The translations under genes were made by a program, and so were the position numbers. Of a stretch of DNA of 43,668 nucleotides, positions 1 through 6,949 are shown piece after piece (position 1 is the first letter of the stretch; every line of letters starts with the position of its first letter). This stretch comes from Parvularculaceae bacterium (GTDB taxonomy: Bacteria; Pseudomonadota; Alphaproteobacteria; Caulobacterales; Parvularculaceae), in assembly GCA_021776465.1 (NCBI GenBank), contig JAJFFU010000250.1:1-43668 (forward strand). The letters are read 5' to 3'. A model generated the notes under the pieces. It saw only the letters and a list, made by a program, of their open reading frames with translations. It was not told the origin of the DNA and searched no databases.

Positions 1-138
1 AATGACATTCCATTTGCAGAGGGTAATGTCATAAAGTATGTTATGAGACACAGGGACAAGGACGGAGTGAAGGATATAGACAAAGCAATTAGGTATTTAC
101 AAATGATAAAGGAGAAGCACTATGGCAAAGCGGAGTAA
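1..138 (+). CDS. DUF3310-type protein, 3' end only (duplicate of the gene at 43432)
   Basis: This frame is open from base 1 and ends with TAA at 136-138. It encodes the last 45 residues of the DUF3310-like protein that is complete at 43432-43665, including the GNVIKYVMRH core. It is partial only because the contig was opened here; joining the ends restores one gene. Its stop lies inside the next gene, giving a 17-base overlap. It should not be counted as a second gene. Confidence 0.9.
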   Translation, partial: NDIPFAEGNVIKYVMRHRDKDGVKDIDKAIRYLQMIKEKHYGKAE

Positions 139-141
139 ATT
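1..141. repeat. Terminal direct repeat, left copy (contig overlap)
   Basis: The first 141 bases are identical to 43528-43668. The copy cuts through the DUF3310-type gene and the start of the MazG-like gene, so it is not at a natural gene boundary. A 141-base exact overlap at the ends of a contig is what a de Bruijn assembler with k of 141 leaves on a circular or terminally redundant molecule. I read it as an assembly overlap, not as the biological terminal repeat of the phage. Confidence 0.95.
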
Positions 142-523
142 AGTTAACTTGGTACGCCAGTTTCACACAGCACGGGACCTGACGATAGATGCGGAGTACT
201 CCGAGGAGGAGATGCACCGAAGAATCCGTCTAATTACTGAGGAAGTAGAGGAGTTCGCAGGCGCTTGCTATGATATAGCAGGACTGGACCCAGAGAAGAC
301 TACCGGAATGAGCCACCTTAAGGAGCACATCCTACATGAGATGGTTGACGTTGTATATGTGGTGCTCGGGACTGCCGTGGCATTTGGCTGGGACTTTGAC
401 GAGGCCTTTGCCCGTGTTCACGCAGCTAATATGAGCAAGACTGATGAACAGATCGACGGGAAGATTGTAAAACCTGAAGATTTTGAGGCGGCTGACATGA
501 CCGGCCTCTGTGATCCTGTTTAA
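122..523 (+). CDS. MazG-like / PRA-PH-type nucleotide pyrophosphohydrolase
   Basis: A 133-residue all-alpha protein of the MazG/HisE-like NTP pyrophosphohydrolase group, expected to hydrolyse (d)NTPs to monophosphate and pyrophosphate with Mg2+. The signature acid residues are visible: ITEEVEEF near residues 39-46 and HEMVDVVYVVLGTAVAFGWD near 71-90, followed by FDEAFARVHAANMSK, the usual end of the phage type. The ATG has AAAGGAG 7 bases upstream and overlaps the end of the DUF3310 gene, so the two are translationally coupled. Position at the end of the DNA-metabolism genes fits nucleotide-pool control, either cleaning dUTP-like nucleotides or lowering (p)ppGpp; which substrate it uses cannot be read from sequence. 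Confidence 0.8.
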   Translation: MAKRSKLVNLVRQFHTARDLTIDAEYSEEEMHRRIRLITEEVEEFAGACYDIAGLDPEKTTGMSHLKEHILHEMVDVVYVVLGTAVAFGWDFDEAFARVHAANMSKTDEQIDGKIVKPEDFEAADMTGLCDPV

Positions 524-550
524 CTGACTAGTTTAGGAGACAAACCAATT

Positions 551-763
551 ATGGCTAAAGAACTAGAGACAGCCCTAGGGCTCGCCGTGTCTGATGTGCT
601 GCTTGACAAGCTCAATTTGGCGTTCCCTGACAAGGTAGACCAAGACTGTGAGAGCTTACAAGAGCTTGGGAAAGCACAGGGCAGACGACAAGTTATTGAC
701 TATCTAGCATATCTAAAACAAGAATCTGAAAATACGATCTATAATAGAGAGGACCCTGATTGA
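551..763 (+). CDS. Small hypothetical protein
   Basis: A 70-residue acidic, mostly helical protein that I do not recognise. It starts at ATG 551 with AGGAG 11 bases upstream and its TGA overlaps the ATG of the next gene (TGATG). It lies between the nucleotide-metabolism genes and the virion genes, where T7 has small genes such as 6.5 and 6.7. No membrane segment, cysteine pair or known catalytic motif is visible. Codon use and spacing look like its neighbours, so I take it as a real gene of unknown role. Confidence 0.65.
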   Translation: MAKELETALGLAVSDVLLDKLNLAFPDKVDQDCESLQELGKAQGRRQVIDYLAYLKQESENTIYNREDPD

Positions 764-966
764 TGCTTAATCTATTGAATTCATTGATGTGCTTCGCACC
801 TAAGGTGCCTAAGACCCCTGCGGCTGCACCAGTTCCTGACCCGCCTTCGCCCACAGCAGAGCTCACAATCCCCTCTCCTGAGGAGGGAGATACCAAGGCA
901 GCTTCCCGTAAACGTTCGGGAAAACAAGGACTTAGACTAAACAGAGGGAGTGGTCTGAATGTATAG
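763..966 (+). CDS. T7 gp7.3-like small virion/tail assembly protein (tentative)
   Basis: A 67-residue protein starting at ATG 763 (TGATG overlap; a TTG one codon earlier is less likely). The middle is rich in Pro and Ala, and the C-terminus is basic and ends KQGLRLNRGSGLNV. T7 gp7.3 and relatives have the same architecture: a low-complexity, Pro/Ala/Lys-rich body and a basic Gly/Asn tail ending GGGINI. Gene 7.3 sits just before the portal gene in T7, as here. T7 gp7.3 is a virion protein needed for tail assembly and adsorption. The match rests on composition, end motif and position, so it is tentative. Confidence 0.5.
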   Translation: MLNLLNSLMCFAPKVPKTPAAAPVPDPPSPTAELTIPSPEEGDTKAASRKRSGKQGLRLNRGSGLNV

Positions 967-1384
967 CAAGCCCTTTATAAGGGATGCTAGAGACGAGGAC
1001 TACCCCTACTTACTAGAGCACTTTAGGGAAGAAGATCGGAGCTACCTTCCTGACACAGATTTCCAAGAGGCTGTAGAGCGCAGCATATTCTTCAAAGTTG
1101 TAGAGTGGCGAGGCAATCCCATAGCTATTTATGGGGTACAAGCCTCTGGTTATGAGGGGGTTGGCTACCCTTGGTTCCTGTCCACCCCCGACATTGTACA
1201 TATAGCTAAGTCCTTCATGAAGCAGGCCCCAGAGGAAGTAGCTAAGATGCAAGAGTACTTCCCCTACCTCGAAAATGGCATCTCCACTGATAACAAACAA
1301 TATATCAAATGGTTAAAGAGGCTGGGATTCCAGTTTGGCCCTGACCACGGTACGGGCACTATTGCATTTGGGAGACATAACTAA
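959..1384 (+). CDS. T7 gp13-like internal virion protein A / GNAT-fold protein
   Basis: A 141-residue protein with a GNAT-like pattern: an N-terminal FIRDARDEDYPYLLEHF strand-helix, a central GNPIAIYGVQ strand, then WFLSTPDI, a helix, NGISTDNKQYIKWLKRLGF and a final strand. T7 gp13 and relatives share the order WFVTSDQV, helix, VGNTSHIRFLKTIGA. The acetyl-CoA-binding Q/RxxGxG motif is absent, so catalysis is doubtful. In T7, gp13 is needed for assembling the internal core and is lost from the mature particle. Here it precedes the portal gene instead of lying after the tail tubular genes. The start overlaps the previous gene by 8 bases. Confidence 0.65.
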   Translation: MYSKPFIRDARDEDYPYLLEHFREEDRSYLPDTDFQEAVERSIFFKVVEWRGNPIAIYGVQASGYEGVGYPWFLSTPDIVHIAKSFMKQAPEEVAKMQEYFPYLENGISTDNKQYIKWLKRLGFQFGPDHGTGTIAFGRHN

Positions 1385-1665
1385 TGTGTTTCATCCCCGG
1401 CGCAGACCCTATATCAGCATCAGCTCTCAAGATTATACAGGGACGAGACGCTAGGAAGCAGGTAGAGAGCCAGAACCAAGAGATAGTAAACCGCCAGTCT
1501 GCGGCTATCACTAAGGCTGAGCAGGCTACGGTGAGGACCACAGGCTCAGGAGACGACCCAGCCCAGACACTAGCCAATGAGATTAAGCAGGTTAAAGCTG
1601 CTAACGAACTCGCCACTACTTCCGGGTTTGAGACTAAAACACCCTTCACAGGATTAAGTATATAA
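1384..1665 (+). CDS. Small hypothetical protein upstream of portal
   Basis: A 93-residue protein, MCFIPG at the start, then a long helical, Lys/Gln/Ala-rich middle compatible with a coiled coil, and a Thr/Ser-rich tail. Start and stop overlap the flanking genes by one base each (TAATG at both ends), so it is locked into the morphogenesis operon. Small proteins starting MCF or MC are common next to the portal in T7-like marine phages, but I know no tested function. It may be a minor virion or connector-assembly factor. Confidence 0.6.
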   Translation: MCFIPGADPISASALKIIQGRDARKQVESQNQEIVNRQSAAITKAEQATVRTTGSGDDPAQTLANEIKQVKAANELATTSGFETKTPFTGLSI

Positions 1666-3188
1666 TGGCCTTAACAGCTTCAAAGAAATATACTAGCTTA
1701 GAGACTAAAAGACAGCCCTATCTCAGACGAGCTTGGGATGCAGCTGAGCTGACTATTCCCTTTCTACTACCTAGGAATGGGACCCTGACACAGGACCTCC
1801 CTACGCCATCTCAAGGGGTCGGAGCTAGGGGTGTAAATAACCTCTCTGCCAAGCTCCTGTTGGCCCTGTTCCCGGCTAATGCACCCTTCTTTAAGTTCGA
1901 GATAGACGACTTCACTCTCCAGAAGCTCACCGAGCGTGAGGACTCCCGCGCAATGATCGAGGAAGGCCTCGCATCCATGGAGCGTGCTGTAGTATCCGAG
2001 GTTGAATCCAGAGCTTTGCGCGTGCCCCTGTATGAGTGTCTACGCCACCTGATCGTGACTGGTAATGCCCTCCTATACATAACGCCTGAGGGTGCTCTCC
2101 GAGTTTTCCATCTAGATCAATATGTCGTAGACCGCGACCCACAGGGTCAAGTCCTAAAAATCATAGTCAAGGAATCCATATCCACAGAGCTTCTAAAAGA
2201 GCTCCATGAGGTAACGACCCCAGACAATAAAGACGAGAAGGACCACGATTTATACACGGTTATCCGTCGAGTAAACAAGCGGTGGATGGTACACCAAGAA
2301 GTACAGGATAAAATAATCCCCAAATCCTCGGGACACTTCCCCATAGATAAGTCCCCGTGGCTGGCCCTCCGCTTTTGCCGTATTGATGGCGAGAGCTACG
2401 GACGTGGTTTTGTTGAGGAGTACTTAGGAGACATATTCACCCTTGATGGGCTGTCCAAGGCCATCTTTGAGGGTTCTGCTGCTGCCGCGCGGGTCATATT
2501 CCTACTTCATCCAAACGCCACCACCAAACTACGCACCCTCACTGATGCTCCAAATCTGGCCGTCCGCTCGGGCAACGCCGCTGACGTTGACGTGCTCCAG
2601 ATGGAGAAGTTCAATGACTTCCGGGTAGCTCAAGATACCATGGACCGGATTGAGCAGCGCTTATCAGCTGCCTTCCTCCTGAATCAGAGCATCCAGCGTA
2701 ACGCTGAGAGGGTTACTGCGGAGGAGATTCGCTTTATGGCGAGTGAGCTGGAGACCACATTAGGCGGCATTTACTCTATCTTATCTCAGGAACTCCAATT
2801 ACCGCTGGCTGTTAACCTGACAGACAGCCTCCAGAAACAAAAGAAACTCCCGGCGCTGCCTAAAGGCACTGTCAAGCCTACCATAGTAACAGGATTCGAG
2901 GCTTTAGGACGTGATGCGGAAGCGAATAAAATGTCCATGTTCCTCGAAAAAGGTAACGCTATCTTCGGGCCTGAAGTAATGGCCCAGTATATGAATGTCG
3001 GTAACGTACTGAAACGCTTCGGCGTTGGCTTTGGTCTGGAGATCAAGGACATTATCCGCCCAGAGGAGGATGTTCAGGCGGAGCGACAGCAAGCACAACA
3101 GCAAGCACAAGCTCAAGAGGCCATGAAGGCCTTAGGACCTGAGGGAATGAAGCAGGCAGGAGCTATACAACAACAGCAACAAGCATAG
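1665..3188 (+). CDS. Head-to-tail connector (portal) protein, T7 gp8-like
   Basis: A 507-residue protein matching the T7 collar/portal family (T7 gp8 is 536 residues). Recognisable blocks are the N-terminal YLRRAWDAAELTIPFLLPR, VGARGVNNLSAKLLLALFP, the central LRFCRIDGESYGRGFVEEY and SIQRNAERVTAEEIRFMASE, and the Gln-rich C-terminal tail typical of podophage portals. A dodecamer of this protein forms the DNA channel at one head vertex, nucleates procapsid assembly with the scaffold and docks the terminase. It starts at the TAATG overlap with the previous gene. Scaffold and capsid follow in the T7 order. Confidence 0.95.
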   Translation: MALTASKKYTSLETKRQPYLRRAWDAAELTIPFLLPRNGTLTQDLPTPSQGVGARGVNNLSAKLLLALFPANAPFFKFEIDDFTLQKLTEREDSRAMIEEGLASMERAVVSEVESRALRVPLYECLRHLIVTGNALLYITPEGALRVFHLDQYVVDRDPQGQVLKIIVKESISTELLKELHEVTTPDNKDEKDHDLYTVIRRVNKRWMVHQEVQDKIIPKSSGHFPIDKSPWLALRFCRIDGESYGRGFVEEYLGDIFTLDGLSKAIFEGSAAAARVIFLLHPNATTKLRTLTDAPNLAVRSGNAADVDVLQMEKFNDFRVAQDTMDRIEQRLSAAFLLNQSIQRNAERVTAEEIRFMASELETTLGGIYSILSQELQLPLAVNLTDSLQKQKKLPALPKGTVKPTIVTGFEALGRDAEANKMSMFLEKGNAIFGPEVMAQYMNVGNVLKRFGVGFGLEIKDIIRPEEDVQAERQQAQQQAQAQEAMKALGPEGMKQAGAIQQQQQA

Positions 3189-3197
3189 GGGAATTAA

Positions 3198-3440
3198 ATG
3201 GCTGATGCAAATCCAAGTAAATCATCTGAGGTGAACGCTGACGAGTCCCGTAAGGACGAGGAAGTTAAGCCAAAGAGTAAGAAGGCGGCCCCAAAACCCG
3301 TCATTGAAGTCACTTCTAAAGCGGCTATTAAACCCGACCCAGAGGGGCTTCGGTTTGAGCTATTACAGGAAGGTGAGCCGGGTAATCCTGCCTACCGTAA
3401 GTATCAACTCCCTGATGGGACAGTTAAGGAGCAACGATAA
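3198..3440 (+). CDS. Small acidic/basic hypothetical protein between portal and scaffold
   Basis: An 80-residue protein with a very polar, Lys/Glu-rich, probably disordered first half and a compact C-terminal half (GLRFELLQEGEPGNPAYRKYQLPDGTVKEQR). GGGG lies 5 bases before the ATG at 3198, and the TAA overlaps the scaffold ATG by one base. I do not recognise a family. The placement between portal and scaffold in a tightly coupled operon argues for a role in head assembly or as a minor head protein. Confidence 0.6.
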   Translation: MADANPSKSSEVNADESRKDEEVKPKSKKAAPKPVIEVTSKAAIKPDPEGLRFELLQEGEPGNPAYRKYQLPDGTVKEQR

Positions 3441-4243
3441 TGGTAGACTCTGTATCCCTAGATATCTCAGGAGCTCCCGATGCTTCGGTTGAACCTGCAC
3501 CACAGGCACCGGAGAACGTAACTCTGGTTGACGCAAATGGTAAGCCTACTGAGACCCCGAATCCAGAGGATGCTCCCGCTGGACGGCCTGAGAAGTTTAA
3601 AACTGATGAGGATTGGCGTAAGCACTATGACATGCTTCAAGCTGAGTCCACTAAGAAGGCCATGGGGGAGAAGACTGATGAGAGCTTAGAAGTTAAGCCG
3701 GATGCCAATGCTCCACTACCGTCCGAAGCAATGTCCAACTTCGCTAATGAATATGCGGAGAAGGGAGAGCTATCTGATGGGAGCTACAAGGAGTTAAGCA
3801 CTAAGTATGGCTTAACTAAGGACATAGTTGATGGGTATATCGAGGGACAGCGGGCCCTAGCGCAGACGCGTGTGAGTACCGTACAGAGCTCCGTCGGTGG
3901 CCCTGAGAACTACAAAGTCATGGGTGAGTGGGCGCGGGAGAACTATACCGCAGAGCAGTTGGAAACCTACAACTCTCAGGTAAACTCCCCAGACATCAAT
4001 GTGGCTCAGGTCGCTGTAAAAGCACTGAAGGCTGACTATGTGGCTGCTAACGGGTCCGAACCAACGCTGGTTAAGGGCTCCTCGAACCACTCAAGCGGGT
4101 CCAAGTTCGAGTCTGGAGCACAGGTCACTGCTGCTATGAAAGACCCAAGGTATGCTACTGACGAGGCTTACCGAAAAGAAGTAGAAGGAAAGCTAAGTCG
4201 TTCTACCTTTATGGATTCTGGAAAGACCGGCCTAGGCAGCTAA
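3440..4243 (+). CDS. Capsid assembly scaffolding protein, T7 gp9-like
   Basis: A 267-residue, acidic, low-complexity N-terminus followed by a helical, charged C-terminal half, as in T7 gp9 (307 residues). Family-like blocks are SNFANEYAEKGELSDGSYKEL near residues 97-117, VDGYIEGQRAL near 130-140 and DPRYATDEAYRKEVEGKLSRSTF at the end. The protein fills the procapsid as an internal scaffold, binds the capsid protein through its C-terminal end and leaves on maturation. It sits between portal and capsid as in T7, and is followed by a noncoding leader of 249 bases. Confidence 0.9.
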   Translation: MVDSVSLDISGAPDASVEPAPQAPENVTLVDANGKPTETPNPEDAPAGRPEKFKTDEDWRKHYDMLQAESTKKAMGEKTDESLEVKPDANAPLPSEAMSNFANEYAEKGELSDGSYKELSTKYGLTKDIVDGYIEGQRALAQTRVSTVQSSVGGPENYKVMGEWARENYTAEQLETYNSQVNSPDINVAQVAVKALKADYVAANGSEPTLVKGSSNHSSGSKFESGAQVTAAMKDPRYATDEAYRKEVEGKLSRSTFMDSGKTGLGS

Positions 4244-4250
4244 TAGCTTT

Positions 4251-4273
4251 GGCGTTTGAGCTTATCAAGCGCC
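4251..4273 (+). terminator. Stable hairpin after scaffold gene (no T tract)
   Basis: A 9-bp stem, GGCGTTTGA with TCAAGCGCC (one G-U pair), encloses the 5-base loop GCTTA, 7 bases past the scaffold stop. No T-run follows, so it is not a standard intrinsic terminator. It may be an RNase III-type processing site or mRNA 3'-end stabiliser, as T7 has between late genes. Confidence 0.5.
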
Positions 4274-4492
4274 CCAAATTGAGAAGGCTAGGGCAGATAA
4301 CTAGTATAATGCGCGAATAACGTCTCTAGCTCTGTGCCCGAAACCTTCGTAATGAATTATGTAGTACCCTGTAACGCAAGTACAATCAGACCCTCTGCGG
4401 CGGATCATCTGTATTGGAAAGAGAACACAGGTCCCAACGTCAGGCGCTTAAACGCTTGATATTTGTTCAATTCCTTTATGGAGTAACTGAAA
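4274..4492 (+). promoter_or_regulatory. Noncoding leader of the capsid gene
   Basis: These 219 bases hold no gene. A TATAAT box at 4305-4310 has only a poor -35 (TTGAGA at 4279-4284, 20-base spacer), so a host promoter is possible but weak. In T7 the capsid gene is preceded by its strongest late promoter, so a phage-polymerase promoter is expected here, but I could not find a motif shared with other gaps. Segments 4443-4459 are complementary to the arms of the hairpin at 4251-4273, so the leader can fold in more than one way. The capsid start itself has TGGAGT 9 bases upstream. Confidence 0.4.
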
Positions 4493-5419
4493 ATGGCTAA
4501 CGCTACCGTATCCTTTTCAGGTGAGTCTAACAACGATGGTGGAGGTAATACAGTATTGCACTTAAAAGTGTTTGCTGGAGAAGTCCTCACCGCGTTTGAA
4601 CAGGCCTCTGTTACCCGTGATAAGCATATGATTCGCTCTATCAAGTCAGGTAAATCGGCTCAGTTCCCACTCGTCTGGAAAAGTTCTAGTGCGTATCACA
4701 CCGCTGGAACTGAAATTGTAGGTACTGTAATCAACCATGCTGAAAAAGTTATCACCATTGATGGTCTGTTGATTTCTGACCACTTTGTTGGCAATCTTGA
4801 TGAAGCTATGAATCACTATGATATCCGCAACCTGTACGCTAAGGAAGCTGGTATTTCGCTGGGTACTCAGTGGGATAAGAACGTCCTACAGGAAGGTGTA
4901 CTCGGAGCACGTTCCAGTGCTATCGTAACTGGTGCAAATGGTGGTTCTTCGTTGACCAACGCTTCCTATGGCACGTCTGGTTCTGCCCTTGCCTCCGGTC
5001 TCTTTGACTCGGCTGAGCAGCTCGATGAAGCCAATGTACCAGAAGATAGTCGCTATATGTATGTGCGCCCTGCCCAGTATTACCTGATGGCAGAGACCAC
5101 TGATCTCATTAACCGAGATTGGGGTGGACGTGGTGCATTTGCTGAAGGTACCGTAATGAAGGTCGCCGGCATCCACGTCGTTAAGACGAACAACTTGCCG
5201 ATCACTGACCTCTCTGGCGCTACTTTCCATGGCGTTAACGCTTCGACCGTTAAGGCGCTTGTAATGCACCAGACCGGCGTAGCAACTGTTAAACTGCTCG
5301 ACCTCGCTATTGAGACCGAGTACGACATCCGCCGACAGGGTTGGTTAATCGTAGCTAAGTACGCTATGGGTAACGGCTTTGTACGCCCAGAAGCGTGTGT
5401 TGAATTGAAAACCTCTTAA
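4493..5419 (+). CDS. Major capsid protein, T7 gp10A-like
   Basis: A 308-residue HK97-fold capsid protein of the T7 type (gp10A is 344 residues). Characteristic blocks are LKVFAGEVLTAFEQASVTRDKHMIRSI (residues 24-50), KSAQFPLVWKSSS, ITIDGLLISDHFVGNLDEAMNHYDIR and the C-terminal RRQGWLIVAKYAMGNGFVRPEACVEL. It forms the icosahedral shell around scaffold and portal. Its own leader (249 bases) and the terminator downstream suggest high, separately controlled expression. No 10B-style extension directly follows it; the next gene starts 18 bases later with its own GGAAAGGA site. Confidence 0.95.
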   Translation: MANATVSFSGESNNDGGGNTVLHLKVFAGEVLTAFEQASVTRDKHMIRSIKSGKSAQFPLVWKSSSAYHTAGTEIVGTVINHAEKVITIDGLLISDHFVGNLDEAMNHYDIRNLYAKEAGISLGTQWDKNVLQEGVLGARSSAIVTGANGGSSLTNASYGTSGSALASGLFDSAEQLDEANVPEDSRYMYVRPAQYYLMAETTDLINRDWGGRGAFAEGTVMKVAGIHVVKTNNLPITDLSGATFHGVNASTVKALVMHQTGVATVKLLDLAIETEYDIRRQGWLIVAKYAMGNGFVRPEACVELKTS

Positions 5420-5437
5420 GGGAAAGGATATTAAATT

Positions 5438-6271
5438 ATGACTGATATTGCAAATATCCAGAACCTTGCGGTACCTGCTACTGTAGTTACCAACGTGGCG
5501 ATCCATCGGGTAAATGCCGATAATGCTACTGTTGGTACGTCGTTTGAGCCTATCACCAATTTGGATGCTGCACCTACCCGTCTCGCGACGGCTGGGGATG
5601 GTATCGAAATTGATGGTGCCTCTGGAACTGACGATGCTGCTGGCACAGGTGCTACCGAGGTAACGGTAAAAGGTCTGGACACAGCCTTTGCACCGAAGGA
5701 AGGGACCATTGCTACTGATGGTACCACGCCTTCTGAGCATTCTGCAACAGATTGGACCTTCGTCAATGAGATGTATATCTCGGGCGTGGGAACCGACCTA
5801 ACTTCTGCTGGCGTTTTGACGTTGCTTGACGACGCTGCTGGTGGTTCCTTAGGTCAGATTGACGCTGGGCAAGTAAACATGCAGAACTGTATGTGGAAAG
5901 TCCCGGCGGGTCACACTGGTTATATCAATGGATTCTGGTACAGTGTACTGCCTACCGCAGCCCCCGTTGGTGGCGTACGGTTTCAGTTGCAGATGTCCCA
6001 ACACGGGTTGCAGGGTGTAGTTAACTCTGAAACTTGGGAATCCCTTGCCGAAGTATACATGGACGAACCTGATAGTGATCTGGCGGCTACTGTTGCTGGT
6101 AAGCCTTCGGCTCCGTCCTACTTCGAGTTTCCGGGTGGACCGGTTGTAATTCCTGAGAAGGCCATCGTACAGCTCGCAGCTTTGGCTACGAGTACTGGCG
6201 CGGCTGTCTCTGGTGGTTTCAACATCATCATCCAAGGTTCTGGTGCAGGTACGACCACGACCGTTAATTAA
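5438..6271 (+). CDS. Putative virion structural protein (head decoration or fibre)
   Basis: A 277-residue protein, rich in Gly, Ala, Thr and Val, with the look of a beta-sandwich virion surface protein. Blocks such as EHSATDWTFVNEMYISGVGT and WKVPAGHTGYINGFWYSV resemble phage surface proteins whose strands pack into a trimeric jelly roll. It is 18 bases after the capsid gene and before the terminator, so it is likely made at capsid-like levels. That argues for a many-copy head or decoration protein, but I cannot assign a named family and the role is inferred. Confidence 0.65.
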   Translation: MTDIANIQNLAVPATVVTNVAIHRVNADNATVGTSFEPITNLDAAPTRLATAGDGIEIDGASGTDDAAGTGATEVTVKGLDTAFAPKEGTIATDGTTPSEHSATDWTFVNEMYISGVGTDLTSAGVLTLLDDAAGGSLGQIDAGQVNMQNCMWKVPAGHTGYINGFWYSVLPTAAPVGGVRFQLQMSQHGLQGVVNSETWESLAEVYMDEPDSDLAATVAGKPSAPSYFEFPGGPVVIPEKAIVQLAALATSTGAAVSGGFNIIIQGSGAGTTTTVN

Positions 6272-6277
6272 GACTGT

Positions 6278-6311
6278 GGGAGCCTCTTTCGGGGGGCTCC
6301 TAAGTTTTTTT
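6278..6311 (+). terminator. Rho-independent terminator after capsid cassette
   Basis: The stem GGAGCC (6279-6284) with GGCTCC (6295-6300), extended inward by two further pairs, is followed by TAAG and seven T residues at 6305-6311. It begins just after the stop at 6271. T7 has its only late terminator, T-phi, directly after the capsid gene; this is the same position, apart from the extra structural gene. Confidence 0.85.
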
Positions 6312-6325
6312 AGGAGAGTTATGAA

Positions 6326-6949
6326 ATGGCATTAAATGGAGATAAGTTAATTCTATCTCGCCAAGAAGGTGACTTCAAGACCTATAGGTATGATACTCTA
6401 GACTTGATAGCTACTGTTGAGGGTGCTGGGTATTTTACAAATACCTCTGGAGCCACAATTTGGGGAGATGTCCAAGTGCTTCTAGAGGCTGGGGACGCAA
6501 TAGAAGTCCATGTCTGGGATACTACTATCAGGACAGGTACTTTTTTAGAAAAGAAAGTGTATAGAGTATCAAATGTATTAAATAGAGTCTGTACGATTGT
6601 CCAAGCTGATGCAAGTCTAGTAATTGGTCCGGGCTCCACTGTTACGCAGATTACTAATAGGTCTACTGGAGTTACTATCAACTCTCTTAGTGGTCAAATC
6701 ACGACCGATGATACGTCTCTCGCAGCTGGAGCTCAGGCACTATTTTCTGTAAATAACAGTAAAGTAGAGGCAAATGATGTAGTTATGCTTTCCATCGCTG
6801 GTGGACAGACTGCGGGAACTACTTTTCCTTATGTCCATACTGTGGTTGCTGGGGCATTTGCTATTCTTTTGAGTAATCTAAGCAGCACTACAGCAGATAC
6901 CGGAGCAATGGTTATCAATTTTGTCGTGTTAAAAGGCGCCAGCTCGTAA
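6326..6949 (+). CDS. Virion structural protein with C-terminal beta-sandwich domain; upstream partner of the lyase frame
   Basis: A 207-residue protein starting at ATG 6326 with TAGGAGAG 9 bases upstream. The N-terminal half (about residues 1-105) is a beta-rich module of unknown family. The C-terminal half, from TNRSTGVTINSLSGQITTDD, belongs to a type common near the C-terminus of phage head and tail surface proteins, with the usual AAGAQALFSVNNSKVEANDVV and MVINFVVLKGASS ending. It stops at 6947-6949. A polysaccharide lyase frame without a start codon continues directly in the -1 frame, so a fraction of this protein may carry the lyase. Expression would be reduced by the terminator just upstream, fitting a minor virion protein. 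Confidence 0.7.
   Translation: MALNGDKLILSRQEGDFKTYRYDTLDLIATVEGAGYFTNTSGATIWGDVQVLLEAGDAIEVHVWDTTIRTGTFLEKKVYRVSNVLNRVCTIVQADASLVIGPGSTVTQITNRSTGVTINSLSGQITTDDTSLAAGAQALFSVNNSKVEANDVVMLSIAGGQTAGTTFPYVHTVVAGAFAILLSNLSSTTADTGAMVINFVVLKGASS
6928..6934 (+). promoter_or_regulatory. Candidate -1 ribosomal frameshift site
   Basis: The heptamer reads G TTA AAA in the frame of the upstream gene. Slipping back by one gives GTT AAA AGG and enters the lyase frame, which is open from 6877 and overlaps the upstream gene for about 70 bases. G-TTA-AAC is a known natural slippery heptamer (equine arteritis virus); G-TTA-AAA is close, and the AAA codon re-pairs perfectly. The two frames could instead reflect a one-base deletion or sequence error. 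Confidence 0.4.
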
